Assembly: GCF_902497555.1 (NCBI RefSeq)
Contig: NZ_CABVGP010000003.1
Span: 1,488,001-1,552,000 of the forward strand
Direction of reading: 5' to 3'
DNA length: 64,000 nucleotides
Source of the DNA: Amycolatopsis camponoti
GTDB taxonomy: Bacteria; Actinomycetota; Actinomycetes; Mycobacteriales; Pseudonocardiaceae
A program made the position numbers and the translations under genes. Position 1 is the first letter of the stretch, and each line of letters begins with the position of its first letter. The notes beneath the pieces are model-generated. The model was not told the origin of the DNA, did not search any database, and worked only from the letters and a program-made list of their open reading frames with translations. Positions 10,157 through 18,437 of the stretch are shown here, in pieces.

Positions 10157-10782
10157 CAGTTCGCTCCACGGAGGTTGCCGAGCATCTGTGAAGCGATGTC
10201 GTGAGCTGCCTCACAGGGGTCTTTCTTCCCGATATTGCCCTCAGATTGTGAAACATGGATGTCCACAACCTGCGTGTCGCTCACTCCCAGGGCAACAGCG
10301 CAGCGGCCGCGGGTGGTTCGCTCGTCGTTCACGCCGTACGCCACAATCGGAAAACCATCGATGGCTGTCAGGGGTTGGAAGAACTGGTACTGCTTGCCCT
10401 TTGCCGCATAGACGCTGGTCAGGCCAAGTTGGTCCGCTCCCGTGAAGATGACCGCTATGCCGGCCTGGGATACGTCAGGTGAGTCCCAAGCGCAACTGGG
10501 TCCGGCAGGTGCTTGCAAGTCGGATTTCCCGGATACTCCGGATCCCAGTAGGCCCGCGACTTGGTTGGTGTTCAGCGCATTGCACGGGTTCTGCTTGAAT
10601 CGTGTGATATCGATCGGACTTGGGACCTTGGGGACCCCCGGACCAGGCACGTTGCTTCCGGTCTCAGATGAGGTGTTCGTGCTCGCTGTACCGCCTGCAG
10701 GTGACGGGGTACCCGGATTCGTGGTCGAGCAGGCCGCAATGGCGAGTAGCAATGCGCTGAGTACGAGGATGGTGCCGCGCAT
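10156..10782 (-). CDS. DUF3558 family lipoprotein
   Basis: 208 aa. The N-terminus MRGTILVLSALLLAIAACST has a lipobox (LAIAAC) with lipidation Cys at about residue 18, followed by a Thr/Ser/Pro linker. The mature part shows DUF3558 landmarks: NPCNALNTNQVAGLL, PSCAWDSP and a late Cys (DPCEAAHDIASQML), giving paired cysteines. DUF3558 lipoproteins occur beside ESX substrate genes in Pseudonocardiaceae; their role is not established. It overlaps both neighbours by TGATG junctions, so the operon is tightly coupled. Confidence 0.8.
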   Translation of the reverse strand: MRGTILVLSALLLAIAACSTTNPGTPSPAGGTASTNTSSETGSNVPGPGVPKVPSPIDITRFKQNPCNALNTNQVAGLLGSGVSGKSDLQAPAGPSCAWDSPDVSQAGIAVIFTGADQLGLTSVYAAKGKQYQFFQPLTAIDGFPIVAYGVNDERTTRGRCAVALGVSDTQVVDIHVSQSEGNIGKKDPCEAAHDIASQMLGNLRGAN

Positions 10783-11192
10783 CAGAGGCTACCTCCGGTC
10801 TGCTTGATTTCGGCGGCCTGGTCGTCCTCAGTACTTGCGTACTTTCCCAGAGCAGCCTTGAACTTGGCAGCCATACTCCGGCAGTAGTCTTCGCGCTGGC
10901 TGAGTGTCTGGATCAGCGCATTCCCCGAAAGCTGGATTCTTTCGGCATTACCGCCGCTCGCGTACTCGGCACCAGGACCCTGGGTACGCGCGAGGACGAT
11001 CGCGTGCTCCTGGTCGAGCTTGAACTCGTTGGCCAAGTCGTTCCACTCGTGCATCAACTCACGAAGTGTCGCCTCGTCGTAGCTGAACCCCGCACCGCCG
11101 GCCCCGCCCCCATAAGACCCAGCCTCACGCACAACCGGACCCACCGGTACCCCCGGCCCACCCCGCGGGTCGTAAATCGGTCCCTCAGGCAT
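10782..11192 (-). CDS. Hypothetical ESX-associated small protein
   Basis: 136 aa. The first 30 residues are Gly/Pro-rich (RGGPGVPVGPVV, then GGGAGGAGFSYDE). The remainder is predicted helical (LRELMHEWNDLANEFKLDQEHA, with LSQREDYCRSMAAKFKAALGKY near the end), resembling the hairpin layout of ESX partner proteins but without a clear WXG. It is the first gene of the minus-strand operon with the DUF3558, PPE-like and EspG-like genes. It may be a partner of the PPE-like protein; this is inferred from position only. The promoter must lie in 11193-11313. Confidence 0.6.
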   Translation of the reverse strand: MPEGPIYDPRGGPGVPVGPVVREAGSYGGGAGGAGFSYDEATLRELMHEWNDLANEFKLDQEHAIVLARTQGPGAEYASGGNAERIQLSGNALIQTLSQREDYCRSMAAKFKAALGKYASTEDDQAAEIKQTGGSL

Positions 11193-11313
11193 CCCTCGAC
11201 CCCGTCGTCATCAGCTCTCCCCTAGCTTGCAGTGTGCTTCACCCCGCGCACCCTGCGTATCCGACGGCCAGCAGACTACCAGGGTTCCCCACCCCGAAAG
11301 CCGGGAAAGAAAC

Positions 11314-11340
11314 GGGGGCCGCATACCGGCTGCGGCCCCC
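11314..11340 (-). terminator. Terminator of the secreted-protein gene
   Basis: Perfect 10-bp stem GGGGGCCGCA (11314-11323) and TGCGGCCCCC (11331-11340) with a 7-base loop, ten bases past the stop of the minus-strand gene at 11351. Read on the minus strand it is followed by CGTTTCTTTCCC, a T-rich tract, so it is a plausible intrinsic terminator in that direction. Confidence 0.75.
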
Positions 11341-11350
11341 GGAATCGCTG

Positions 11351-11995
11351 TTACGGCGTGGGTGAACAGGATGTGTGGCCCAGCACCACCTGGCCGCTGA
11401 TTCCCGACGCCGGGAGGAAGTCGATCCGCAGCATCGTCAGTCCGATGCTGCCGTCGCCCGGGAGGTTCTGGATGTTGAACACCGCGTTCGCCAGCACCGT
11501 TCCGTTGGACTTCTTGATCGGCGTCGTGTACCCCACCGGGACCGGGCTCGGCGGGTTCGTGATGCCCGACATCCCGCCGTAGCTCCAGTTCGCGTTCGTC
11601 TGCGTCTGGGTTGCCGTGCACGTCACCGTGTACGTCGCCAGCTTGATCCGCGGCCCGCCCGCGCTCACCAGTGCCGAGAGCTCGAACGCCTTGCCCGTCG
11701 CCGTGGACTTGGTCGAGGTCGCGTCCGTTTCCGGGTCCGTCACCGTTGTCGTGCAGGACGAGGTGCCGCCGCCGAAGACGATGCCCGTCTTCGTCACCTT
11801 CTGGGCCGTTGCGCTCGTCGGGCCGTCGACCGAGCACTTGCCCTGGACCGGCACCTTGATCGCCGTGTCGCCCTTGGTGAAGTCGGCCGAGCCGATCTGG
11901 GCGACGCCCGGTTGGGGCGCGGCCTGGGCGGGTGCGGCCAGGGCCAACCCGGCCAAGATCACTGTGCCGGTGAGTGCGCCGATGGTGTTGCGCAT
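11351..11995 (-). CDS. Secreted protein of unknown function
   Basis: 214 aa from the ATG at 11995, preceded by AAGGAGG at good spacing; a longer open frame upstream has no such site. A Sec signal peptide is clear (MRNTIGALTGTVILAGLALA, cleavage after AQAAP). The mature part is Thr/Ser-rich and probably beta-structured, with cysteines at GKCSVDGP, TSSCTTT, TVTCTAT and near the C-terminus (GHTSCSPTP), probably two disulfides. I do not recognise a named family. It is monocistronic, with its own terminator and the promoter region 11996-12150. Confidence 0.8.
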   Translation of the reverse strand: MRNTIGALTGTVILAGLALAAPAQAAPQPGVAQIGSADFTKGDTAIKVPVQGKCSVDGPTSATAQKVTKTGIVFGGGTSSCTTTVTDPETDATSTKSTATGKAFELSALVSAGGPRIKLATYTVTCTATQTQTNANWSYGGMSGITNPPSPVPVGYTTPIKKSNGTVLANAVFNIQNLPGDGSIGLTMLRIDFLPASGISGQVVLGHTSCSPTP

Positions 11996-12404
11996 GTCGC
12001 GTCCTCCTTGACGATCGGGGAGAGCGACGCTCTTCCTCGAAGCTGAATATCCGCCCGCCGGAGACGTCCGTTGCGCCCGAAACCGCTGATCACCCCTTCG
12101 TGGATCATGAACCACCCTTCGGATAATCCCGGCGGTATCCGGATACACCCTTGTATCTCGATGCGCAGGCCGACGACCTCGGCGGACAGTCCTTCAACCC
12201 GGAAGGCACACTCACCTACAGTCACCACCCCGGCGGCTTCGGCTTCCGGGTCGCCGTCGAGGTCGCTCCGGGTGACGACGCCACTCGGCGCCGAGGTGTC
12301 ATGTTCGTCACCGTTTCCGCAGGACAGCGGGTAAACGGCGGCGCGGGGTAGCCACTACGCTCAAGGCGATAACCCGACCGGTGCACGAGTAGAGCGGAGC
12401 CGAC
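11996..12404. promoter_or_regulatory. Divergent intergenic region
   Basis: About 400 bases between the divergent secreted-protein gene and the polyprenyl synthase gene. The left part, locally less GC-rich (TGATCACCCCTTCGTGGATC), should hold the promoter of the secreted-protein gene. 12151-12351 holds a possible small gene, listed separately. 12352-12404 must hold the polyprenyl synthase promoter; a TACGCT at 12355 is a possible -10 box, but I see no convincing -35. Confidence 0.4.
12151..12351 (+). CDS. Possible small hypothetical protein or gene remnant
   Basis: A 66-codon frame from a TTG to a TAG whose translation (LYLDAQADDLGGQSF, then a His-Gly-rich middle and FRVAVEVAPGDDATRR) looks protein-like, with G/C-biased third positions in most codons. 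There is no good ribosome-binding site and the frame is closed by TAA at 12124, so it may be a decayed 3' end of an older gene rather than an active one. No family is recognised. Confidence 0.3.
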   Translation: MYLDAQADDLGGQSFNPEGTLTYSHHPGGFGFRVAVEVAPGDDATRRRGVMFVTVSAGQRVNGGAG

Positions 12405-13463
12405 GTGTCTGTGCCTTCCCCAGCCCCCGGGGCGGGATCCCTCCCCGCTGCGCCGGGTGGCGCCCTCGAGGACCTGCGCGCGTCGGTCGGCCTGCAGATC
12501 GCCGACGAGACCCTGCTGCGCACGATCGCCACCGGGCTGGCCGACGTCGAGAAGCTGTTGCGCGAGGTCGTCCGCAGTGACGTCCAGGCCGTCAACGACG
12601 CCGCGTTGCACCTGGTCGAGGCGGGGGGCAAACGCTTCCGTCCGCTGTTCACCCTGCTGTCCGCGCAGTTCGGCCCGAAGCAGGACGACCACGTCGTGAT
12701 CGCCGCCGCCGCGGTCGAGCTGGTGCACCTCGCCACGCTCTACCACGACGACGTCATGGACGAGGCGGACATGCGCCGCGGCGCCGAGAGCGTCAACTCG
12801 CGCTGGGACAACACCATCGCCATCCTCACCGGCGACTTCCTCTTCGCCCACGCCTCCCGTCTGGTCGCCGACCTGGGCACGGACGCGGCGCGGATCATCG
12901 CCGAGACCTTCGGCGAGCTGGTCACCGGCCAGATGCGCGAGACCGTCGGCCCCGGACCGGGTGACGACGCCGTCGCGCACTACCTCACCGTGATCGGGCA
13001 GAAGACCGGCTCGCTGATCGCCACCTCCGGCCGGTTCGGCGGGATGATGTCCGGTGCCGCCGACGAGCACATCGGCGCGCTCCGGCGCTTCGGCGACATC
13101 ATCGGCGCCGCGTTCCAGATCTCCGACGACATCATCGACATCGCGTCGCCGTCCGACGAGCTCGGCAAGGCGCAGGGCACCGACCTGCGCGAAGGCGTCC
13201 GGACGCTGCCCATGCTGTACGCGCTGGCCGACCCGGGCACGGACCCGCGGCTCATCGAGCTGCTGTCGGGCCCGATCGCCGACGACGCCGTCGTCCAGGA
13301 AGCCCTGGAGCTGCTCCGGGCGAGTAGCGGACTCGATCGAGCACGCGTCACCCTTTCCGACTACGCTCAGCGCGCGCGAGCCGAGCTTGCCGCGTTGCCC
13401 GCGTCACCCGCCCGGGACGCGTGCGAGTCGGTCGCCGACTACCTGGTCGCGCGCACGCACTAA
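12405..13463 (+). CDS. Polyprenyl diphosphate synthase (trans, long chain)
   Basis: 352 aa. Enzyme of the trans-isoprenyl diphosphate synthase family, which adds isopentenyl units to an allylic diphosphate. The first Asp-rich motif DDVMD (about residues 115-119) and the second DDIID (about 241-245) with the following Lys are intact, as is the GGKRFRP region (about 73-79). In Actinobacteria the homologue near complex I or menaquinone genes (GrcC/HepT-like) makes the side chain of menaquinone, which fits the nearby nuo operon. The product chain length cannot be read reliably. Start is GTG; the first 25 residues are Pro/Ala-rich and probably disordered. Confidence 0.9.
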   Translation: MSVPSPAPGAGSLPAAPGGALEDLRASVGLQIADETLLRTIATGLADVEKLLREVVRSDVQAVNDAALHLVEAGGKRFRPLFTLLSAQFGPKQDDHVVIAAAAVELVHLATLYHDDVMDEADMRRGAESVNSRWDNTIAILTGDFLFAHASRLVADLGTDAARIIAETFGELVTGQMRETVGPGPGDDAVAHYLTVIGQKTGSLIATSGRFGGMMSGAADEHIGALRRFGDIIGAAFQISDDIIDIASPSDELGKAQGTDLREGVRTLPMLYALADPGTDPRLIELLSGPIADDAVVQEALELLRASSGLDRARVTLSDYAQRARAELAALPASPARDACESVADYLVARTH

Positions 13464-13480
13464 ACAGGGGCAGGAAAGAG

Positions 13481-14716
13481 ATGTCCATTTTCGGACAGGT
13501 TTGGCTGTGGAGTCTCGCGGCGTTCTTCGTCGGGGTGCTGCTCACCTGGCTGGTGCTGGTGCTGCCGCTCCGCAGGAGCGTTCGCAAGCTGGAGAGTTCG
13601 CTGGCGCAGGCCCACGCCGACGCCGCGCGCACGCCCGCGAACGCCGCCGGGCTGGCCGCGCCGGGCACCGAGGTCTTCCGGCCGGAGCCGCGGCCCGAGC
13701 CGCGCCCGGAGCCGGAGCCCGTGCGGCAGGAGACCTCCTACCCGGGGACGCTCGTCGCCCCGGCGCCGTACAACCGCGACGACGTCCACGACGACATCGA
13801 CGCGGACTTCGCCGAGCTGGACTCGCAGGTCCCGCCGGGCAGCCACCCGGACCCGGACGACGCCTTCCGGCCGGAGCCGGACCTCGAGCGCGAGGACGAC
13901 GCTGCGTACCGGGCCTCGGAGACCCAGGTCATGGCCCCGGTCGCCGACCCGGAGGCCGAGGACCCGTACCGCGCCGCCGCGACCGAGTACCTGGCGCCCG
14001 AAGACGAACTCGAGCCCGTCACGCCGGCGCTCTCCCGGCTCGAGCAGCAGCTCGACCCGGAGCCCGCCGCCGGATCGCTGTTCCAGCCCCCGGGCGAGGA
14101 CGCGCCGGCGCCGGACTGGTTCGACCACGAGCCGCCGTCGGAGCGCTCGGCGTTCGAGGAGCCGATGGAGCGCACGCGCTACCTGTCGGTCGGCGGCGAC
14201 CAGGTCGACGAGGACGAGCCGGAGGAGGCGCCGCAGTACGCGTTCGCCGGCGACGACGGCGACCCGGACGTGCCGCCGGAGACCCCGGCCGAAGCGACGC
14301 AGGTGCTGCCGAAGCGGCAGCCCCGGGAGGCGCTGCGCGGCGGATTCGAGACGCCGCAACCGATCCAGCCGTCGATGCGCACCGTCGAGCGGCGCGAGAC
14401 CGACCACTCCGGCGGGCACAGCGGTTCGCTGTTCGAGCCGTCGGTGCAGCCGAACCAGGCCGCCCTCGCGGCACCGGAGCCCCCGCCCGCGCGGCAGCAG
14501 CCCGCCGACGCGGTCCCGCCCGGCCCGTTCGGCCCCGGTTCGGCGATGCCGCGGCCCGGTGGCGGCCGGCCGGGTGACGGGTTCGAGGTGAAGGCGAGCG
14601 TGACGGCGTTGCGGTACTGCACCGACGAATCGGCGCAGTTCCCGAAGATGGTGGCCGAGGTGTGGTTCCGGACCGCCGAGGACGCCGAGCGGGTCGGGTT
14701 CCGGCCGCTCAGCTGA
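13481..14716 (+). CDS. Membrane-anchored acidic protein with sunset-like C-terminus
   Basis: 411 aa from ATG with GGAAAGAG upstream; it begins 17 bases after the polyprenyl synthase and probably shares its transcript. One N-terminal transmembrane helix (VWLWSLAAFFVGVLLTWLVL) is followed by about 330 residues that are Pro/Glu/Asp-rich and likely disordered. The last 40 residues (SVTALRYCTDESAQFPKMVA, then EVWFRTAEDAERVGFRP) resemble the sunset motif found at the end of several actinobacterial membrane and ribosomal proteins (pattern Y-H-T-P-x-S ... AEVWF-x2-x2-A-x2-AGF). Its role is unknown; the layout suggests a cytoplasmic tether or scaffold at the membrane. Confidence 0.75.
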   Translation: MSIFGQVWLWSLAAFFVGVLLTWLVLVLPLRRSVRKLESSLAQAHADAARTPANAAGLAAPGTEVFRPEPRPEPRPEPEPVRQETSYPGTLVAPAPYNRDDVHDDIDADFAELDSQVPPGSHPDPDDAFRPEPDLEREDDAAYRASETQVMAPVADPEAEDPYRAAATEYLAPEDELEPVTPALSRLEQQLDPEPAAGSLFQPPGEDAPAPDWFDHEPPSERSAFEEPMERTRYLSVGGDQVDEDEPEEAPQYAFAGDDGDPDVPPETPAEATQVLPKRQPREALRGGFETPQPIQPSMRTVERRETDHSGGHSGSLFEPSVQPNQAALAAPEPPPARQQPADAVPPGPFGPGSAMPRPGGGRPGDGFEVKASVTALRYCTDESAQFPKMVAEVWFRTAEDAERVGFRPLS

Positions 14717-14726
14717 GTTTTCCCGT

Positions 14727-14758
14727 GACGAAGGGCCGCCTCCGGGCGGCCCTTCGTC
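14727..14758. terminator. Bidirectional terminator hairpin
   Basis: A 14-bp perfect stem (14727-14740 with 14745-14758, left arm GACGAAGGGCCGCC) and a 4-base loop lie between the convergent membrane-protein gene and VOC gene. On the plus strand it is followed by GTTTCAC, on the minus strand by ACGGGAAAA. Confidence 0.8.
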
Positions 14759-14761
14759 GTT

Positions 14762-15091
14762 TCACGCCGCCTGGAACAGGACCAGGGCCGCGCCGCCGGG
14801 ATCGGTGACGACGACCAGGGAGCCGACCGGAAGGTCGGTGCGCTCGCGCACGATCTTTCCGCCCAACGCCACGGCTTTCGCCGCCGCGGAGTCCACATCG
14901 GACACCGGCGCGTAGGGCAGCCACTGCGGCGCGCGGTCGTCGCCGGGAGCCAGCTCGGTCAGGCCGCCCCACGGCGCACCGCCGTCGGTCAGCAGGGCAC
15001 CGGACGTCTGCCAGCCGAGCAACTCGCCGAAGAACCGCTTGGTGCCGTCCACATCGGACGTCCGGACGTCGAAGAACACGAAAGGTCGCAT
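14762..15091 (-). CDS. VOC family protein (glyoxalase-like)
   Basis: 109 aa. The start MRPFVFFDVRTSDVDGTKRF and the following FGELLGWQ and end VTDPGGAALVLFQ are typical of the vicinal oxygen chelate fold (glyoxalase/bleomycin resistance/dioxygenase superfamily), which binds a metal and small molecules. The classical His/Glu metal ligands are not all evident, so it may be a binding protein. The start codon lies just downstream of a 20-bp perfect palindrome, suggesting control by a TetR- or MarR-type repressor not present in the window. Confidence 0.85.
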   Translation of the reverse strand: MRPFVFFDVRTSDVDGTKRFFGELLGWQTSGALLTDGGAPWGGLTELAPGDDRAPQWLPYAPVSDVDSAAAKAVALGGKIVRERTDLPVGSLVVVTDPGGAALVLFQAA

Positions 15092-15100
15092 GACCCAAAA

Positions 15101-15120
15101 CTTAGGACACGTGTCCTAAG
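15101..15120. promoter_or_regulatory. Perfect 20-bp palindrome, likely operator of the VOC gene
   Basis: CTTAGGACACGTGTCCTAAG is its own reverse complement over all 20 bases. It ends nine bases before the VOC start codon on the minus strand, so a bound dimer would block transcription or early elongation. Size and symmetry fit a TetR/MarR-class operator; the regulator is not identified. Confidence 0.7.
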
Positions 15121-15140
15121 TCTGGCAACCCCCGAAACGG

Positions 15141-15175
15141 CGAAGGCCGCCACGCGCGGGGCGTGGCGGCCTTCG
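15141..15175 (-). terminator. Terminator after korB
   Basis: 15-bp perfect stem, CGAAGGCCGCCACGC (15141-15155) pairing with 15161-15175, loop of five bases. It lies 14 bases beyond the korB stop on the minus strand; the following minus-strand sequence CCGTTTCGGGG has only a short T-run. Confidence 0.8.
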
Positions 15176-15188
15176 GAGAAGCGAAAAG

Positions 15189-16253
15189 CTACGCGACCGT
15201 CCAGGTGTCCTTGCCGCGCAGGAGGCCCTGCAGGTCGGGCTTGCGGGCCGCGCGGGCCTGCTCGACCTGGGCGCGGGCGCCGTCGTCGTACGTCGGGCGC
15301 TCGACCTGGCGGAGGATGCCCGTCGGGACGTGGTTGAGGCTCTGGTCGCCCAGCCGCGACAACGCGAACGCGTACGACGTGTCCTGGATCGACGGGTCGT
15401 GCACCACGACGTTGTCTTCGCCGATGTCGGCGACCTTCGCGACGTCCAGGCCGCCCCACTCGCCGCGCTTGACGCCGAACTCCTGGTTGGGGCCGAAGCG
15501 GATCGGCTCGCCCGCGCGCAGCGGGATCAGCCGGGTGGCGGCCTCGTCGGCGTCCTTGAGGACGTCGAACGCGCCGTCGTTGAAGATCGGGCAGTTCTGG
15601 TAGATCTCCACCAGCGCCGACCCGCGGTGCTCGGCCGCGGCCTGCAGGACCTCGGTCAGGCCCTTGCGGTCGGAGTCCATCGCCCGGCCCACGAACGACG
15701 CCTCCGCGCCGATCGCCAGCGAGAGCGGGTTGAACGGCGTGTCCACCGACCCCATCGGCGTCGACTTGGTGACCATGCCCTGGCCCGAAGTCGGGGAGTA
15801 CTGGCCCTTGGTCAGACCGTAGATCCGGTTGTTGAACAGCAGGATCTTGATGTTCACGTTGCGGCGCAGCGCGTGGATCAGGTGGTTGCCGCCGATGGAC
15901 AGCGCGTCGCCGTCACCGGTGACGACCCACACCGACAGGTCCGGGCGCGTGGTCGCGAGCCCGGTCGCGATCGACGGCGCGCGACCGTGGATCGAGTGCA
16001 TGCCGTAGGTGTTGAGGTAGTACGGGAAGCGCGACGAGCAGCCGATGCCCGAGATGAACACGATGTTCTCGCGCTTGAGGCCCAGCGTGGGCAAGAAGGA
16101 CTGCACCGCGTTGAGCACGACGTAGTCGCCGCAGCCGGGGCACCAGCGGACTTCCTGGTCGGACTTGTAGTCCTTGGCCTTCTGGGGCTCTTCGGTGGTG
16201 GGCACGAGGTCGAGGCCACCGATGGCCGGAAGCCCGATGTCGATCGCGGTCAC
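15189..16253 (-). CDS. korB: 2-oxoacid:ferredoxin oxidoreductase, beta subunit
   Basis: 354 aa from the GTG that overlaps the korA stop (GTGA). The beta subunit binds thiamine diphosphate and an iron-sulfur cluster: RWCPGCGDYVVLN (about residues 35-47) holds the Cys-x2-Cys, and GDGDALSIGGNHLIHALRRN (about 111-130) is the ThDP/metal-binding region. The family oxidatively decarboxylates 2-oxoglutarate (or pyruvate) to the acyl-CoA and reduces ferredoxin. The actinobacterial KorAB pair is thought to give an alternative 2-oxoglutarate step of the TCA cycle. Substrate choice between 2-oxoglutarate and pyruvate is by analogy with mycobacterial KorB. Confidence 0.92.
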   Translation of the reverse strand: MTAIDIGLPAIGGLDLVPTTEEPQKAKDYKSDQEVRWCPGCGDYVVLNAVQSFLPTLGLKRENIVFISGIGCSSRFPYYLNTYGMHSIHGRAPSIATGLATTRPDLSVWVVTGDGDALSIGGNHLIHALRRNVNIKILLFNNRIYGLTKGQYSPTSGQGMVTKSTPMGSVDTPFNPLSLAIGAEASFVGRAMDSDRKGLTEVLQAAAEHRGSALVEIYQNCPIFNDGAFDVLKDADEAATRLIPLRAGEPIRFGPNQEFGVKRGEWGGLDVAKVADIGEDNVVVHDPSIQDTSYAFALSRLGDQSLNHVPTGILRQVERPTYDDGARAQVEQARAARKPDLQGLLRGKDTWTVA

Positions 16254-18175
16254 TTCGCCGCCTCCGTAGTGATGCTCGTGATGATCTCCGAGAACAGGTT
16301 CTGCAGCTCTTCGGCCTTGAACGCCATCCCGGCGACCTTGGTGTGCGAGTGGACGTCCACCAGGTACTTCGCGCGCAGCAGCAGGGACAGCTGGCCGAGG
16401 TTCATCTCCGGCACCACGACCTTGTCGTAGCTGCGCAGGACGTCGCCGAGGTTGGTCGGCAGCGGGTTGAGGTGGCGCAGGTGGGCCTGCGCGATCGGCA
16501 TCCCGAGCTTGCGCACCCGCCGGCACGCCGCGCCGATCGGGCCGAACGAGCTGCCCCAGCCCAGCGCGAGCACGCGGGCCTTGCCGCCGCTCGGGTCGTC
16601 GACGACCAGGTCGGGGACGTCGATGCCGTCGATCTTCGCCTGCCGCAGCCGGACCATCTTGTCGTGGTTGTCCGGGTCGTAGGAGATGTGGCCGGTCTTG
16701 TCGGCCTTCTCCAGCCCGCCGATGCGGTGCTGCAGCCCGGGGGTGCCCGGGATGGCCCAGGCGCGGGCGAGCGTCTCGGGGTCGCGCACGTACGGCCAGA
16801 ACTCGCCGGAGTCGTTGTCGGCGTTCGGCTCGGACGCAAACTCGACGCGCAGGTCGGGCAGCGTCTCGACGTCCGGGATCAGCCACGGCTCGGAGCCGTT
16901 GGCGATCGCGCCGTCCGAGAGCAGCAGCACCGGCGTGCGGTACTTGAGCGCGATCCGGGTGGCCTCGACGGCCGCGTCGAAGCAGTCCGCGGGGGACAGC
17001 GGCGCGACGATCGGGACCGGCGACTCGCCGTTGCGGCCGAACATCGCCTGCAGCAGGTCGGCCTGTTCGGTCTTGGTCGGCAGGCCGGTCGACGGGCCAC
17101 CGCGCTGGACGTCGATGACGACCAGTGGCAGCTCCACCATCACGCCGAGGCCGACGGCTTCGGACTTCAGCGCGACACCCGGGCCGGACGTCGAGGTGAC
17201 GCCGAGCGCGCCGCCGTACGACGCGCCGAGGGCGGCGCCGATGCCGGCGATCTCGTCCTCGGCCTGGAAGGTGATGATGCCGAAGTTCTTGTGCTTGGAC
17301 AGCTCGTGGAGGATGTCCGACGCCGGCGTGATCGGGTAGGTCCCGAGCAGGATCTGCAGGCCGGAGCGCTGCCCGGCGGCCACGATCCCGTAGGCGAGCG
17401 CGGTGTTGCCGGTGATCTGCCGGTAGGTGCCCTGGGCCAGCTTCGCCGGCGCGACCTGGAACGTCGTCGCGAACGACTCGGTGGTCTCGCCGTAGTTCCA
17501 GCCGGCCCGGAAGGCCAGGATGTTGGCCTCGGCGATGTCCGGCTTCTTCGCGAACTTCTCGCGCAGGAACCGCTCGGTGCCCTCGGTGGGCCGGTGGTAC
17601 ATCCACGACAGCAGGCCGAGGGCGAACATGTTCTTGCAGCGCTCGGCGTCCTTCTTGCCGAGGCCGGTGTCGGCGAGCGCGCCCTGGGTCAGCGTCGACA
17701 TGGCGACCCGGTGCACCTGGTAGGGCGCGAGCGTGTCGTCGTCGAGCGGGTCGGTGGCGTAGCCGACCTTGGTCAGGTTGCGCTTGATGAAGTCATCGGT
17801 GTTGAGGATGATCGTCCCACCGCGCGGGACGTCGCCGAGGTTCGCCTTGAGCGCGGCCGGGTTCATCGCCACCAGCACGTCCGGGCGGTCGCCGGGCGTG
17901 AGGATGTCGTAGTCGGCGAAGTGCACCTGGAAGCTCGAGACGCCGGGGATCGTGCCCTGCGGCGCGCGGATCTCGGCGGGGAAGTTCGGCATCGTCGACA
18001 GGTCGTTGCCGAACGCGGCGGCCTCGGACGTGAAGCGGTCGCCGGTCAGCTGCATGCCGTCACCCGAGTCGCCGGCGAACCGGATGACGACCCGGTCCAG
18101 CTTGCTGATCTCGGTCGGCCTGGTCGCGGCGAGCGAGCCGTGACCAGCGCCGTTGCCGTTCGCACTCGTGCTCAT
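16250..18175 (-). CDS. korA: 2-oxoacid:ferredoxin oxidoreductase, fused gamma-alpha subunit
   Basis: 641 aa. The N-terminal gamma-type domain (RFAGDSGDGMQLTGDRFTSE, about residues 33-52) is fused to the alpha domain (GTYPITPASDILHELSKHK, about 277-295), then the pyrimidine-binding and C-terminal domains, as in mycobacterial KorA. With KorB it forms a heterodimer-based enzyme that makes succinyl-CoA and reduced ferredoxin from 2-oxoglutarate. The promoter lies in 18176-18437; the operon is korA-korB and ends at the hairpin at 15141. Confidence 0.93.
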   Translation of the reverse strand: MSTSANGNGAGHGSLAATRPTEISKLDRVVIRFAGDSGDGMQLTGDRFTSEAAAFGNDLSTMPNFPAEIRAPQGTIPGVSSFQVHFADYDILTPGDRPDVLVAMNPAALKANLGDVPRGGTIILNTDDFIKRNLTKVGYATDPLDDDTLAPYQVHRVAMSTLTQGALADTGLGKKDAERCKNMFALGLLSWMYHRPTEGTERFLREKFAKKPDIAEANILAFRAGWNYGETTESFATTFQVAPAKLAQGTYRQITGNTALAYGIVAAGQRSGLQILLGTYPITPASDILHELSKHKNFGIITFQAEDEIAGIGAALGASYGGALGVTSTSGPGVALKSEAVGLGVMVELPLVVIDVQRGGPSTGLPTKTEQADLLQAMFGRNGESPVPIVAPLSPADCFDAAVEATRIALKYRTPVLLLSDGAIANGSEPWLIPDVETLPDLRVEFASEPNADNDSGEFWPYVRDPETLARAWAIPGTPGLQHRIGGLEKADKTGHISYDPDNHDKMVRLRQAKIDGIDVPDLVVDDPSGGKARVLALGWGSSFGPIGAACRRVRKLGMPIAQAHLRHLNPLPTNLGDVLRSYDKVVVPEMNLGQLSLLLRAKYLVDVHSHTKVAGMAFKAEELQNLFSEIITSITTEAAK

Positions 18176-18437
18176 GGGTCAGGGATTCCCTCTCTCCCGA
18201 CGTTGCGGCCATCGGTCGCCTGCCCGGTGCAGTGACACGCGGATCACCAGGCCCTACCACGAGGTTAGCTCGCGCCCGACCACGATGTTCCTAGACTCCC
18301 GGCGTCCGGAGCGACCTCATTGCTGCGCTACCGGTTCTCCTGCGCTGGTCCGACAAATATGTGTAACTGATGGTAACGGGTAAACCCCTGTCCTCGCTGT
18401 GACTCGTGTCTCGCGTAGGGGTGTCCACCTGCTGGGA

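Noticed and set aside
8193..11192. Complete ESX secretion system
   Set aside because: Only accessory and substrate genes are present; there is no EccB, EccC, EccD, EccE or mycosin gene in the window.
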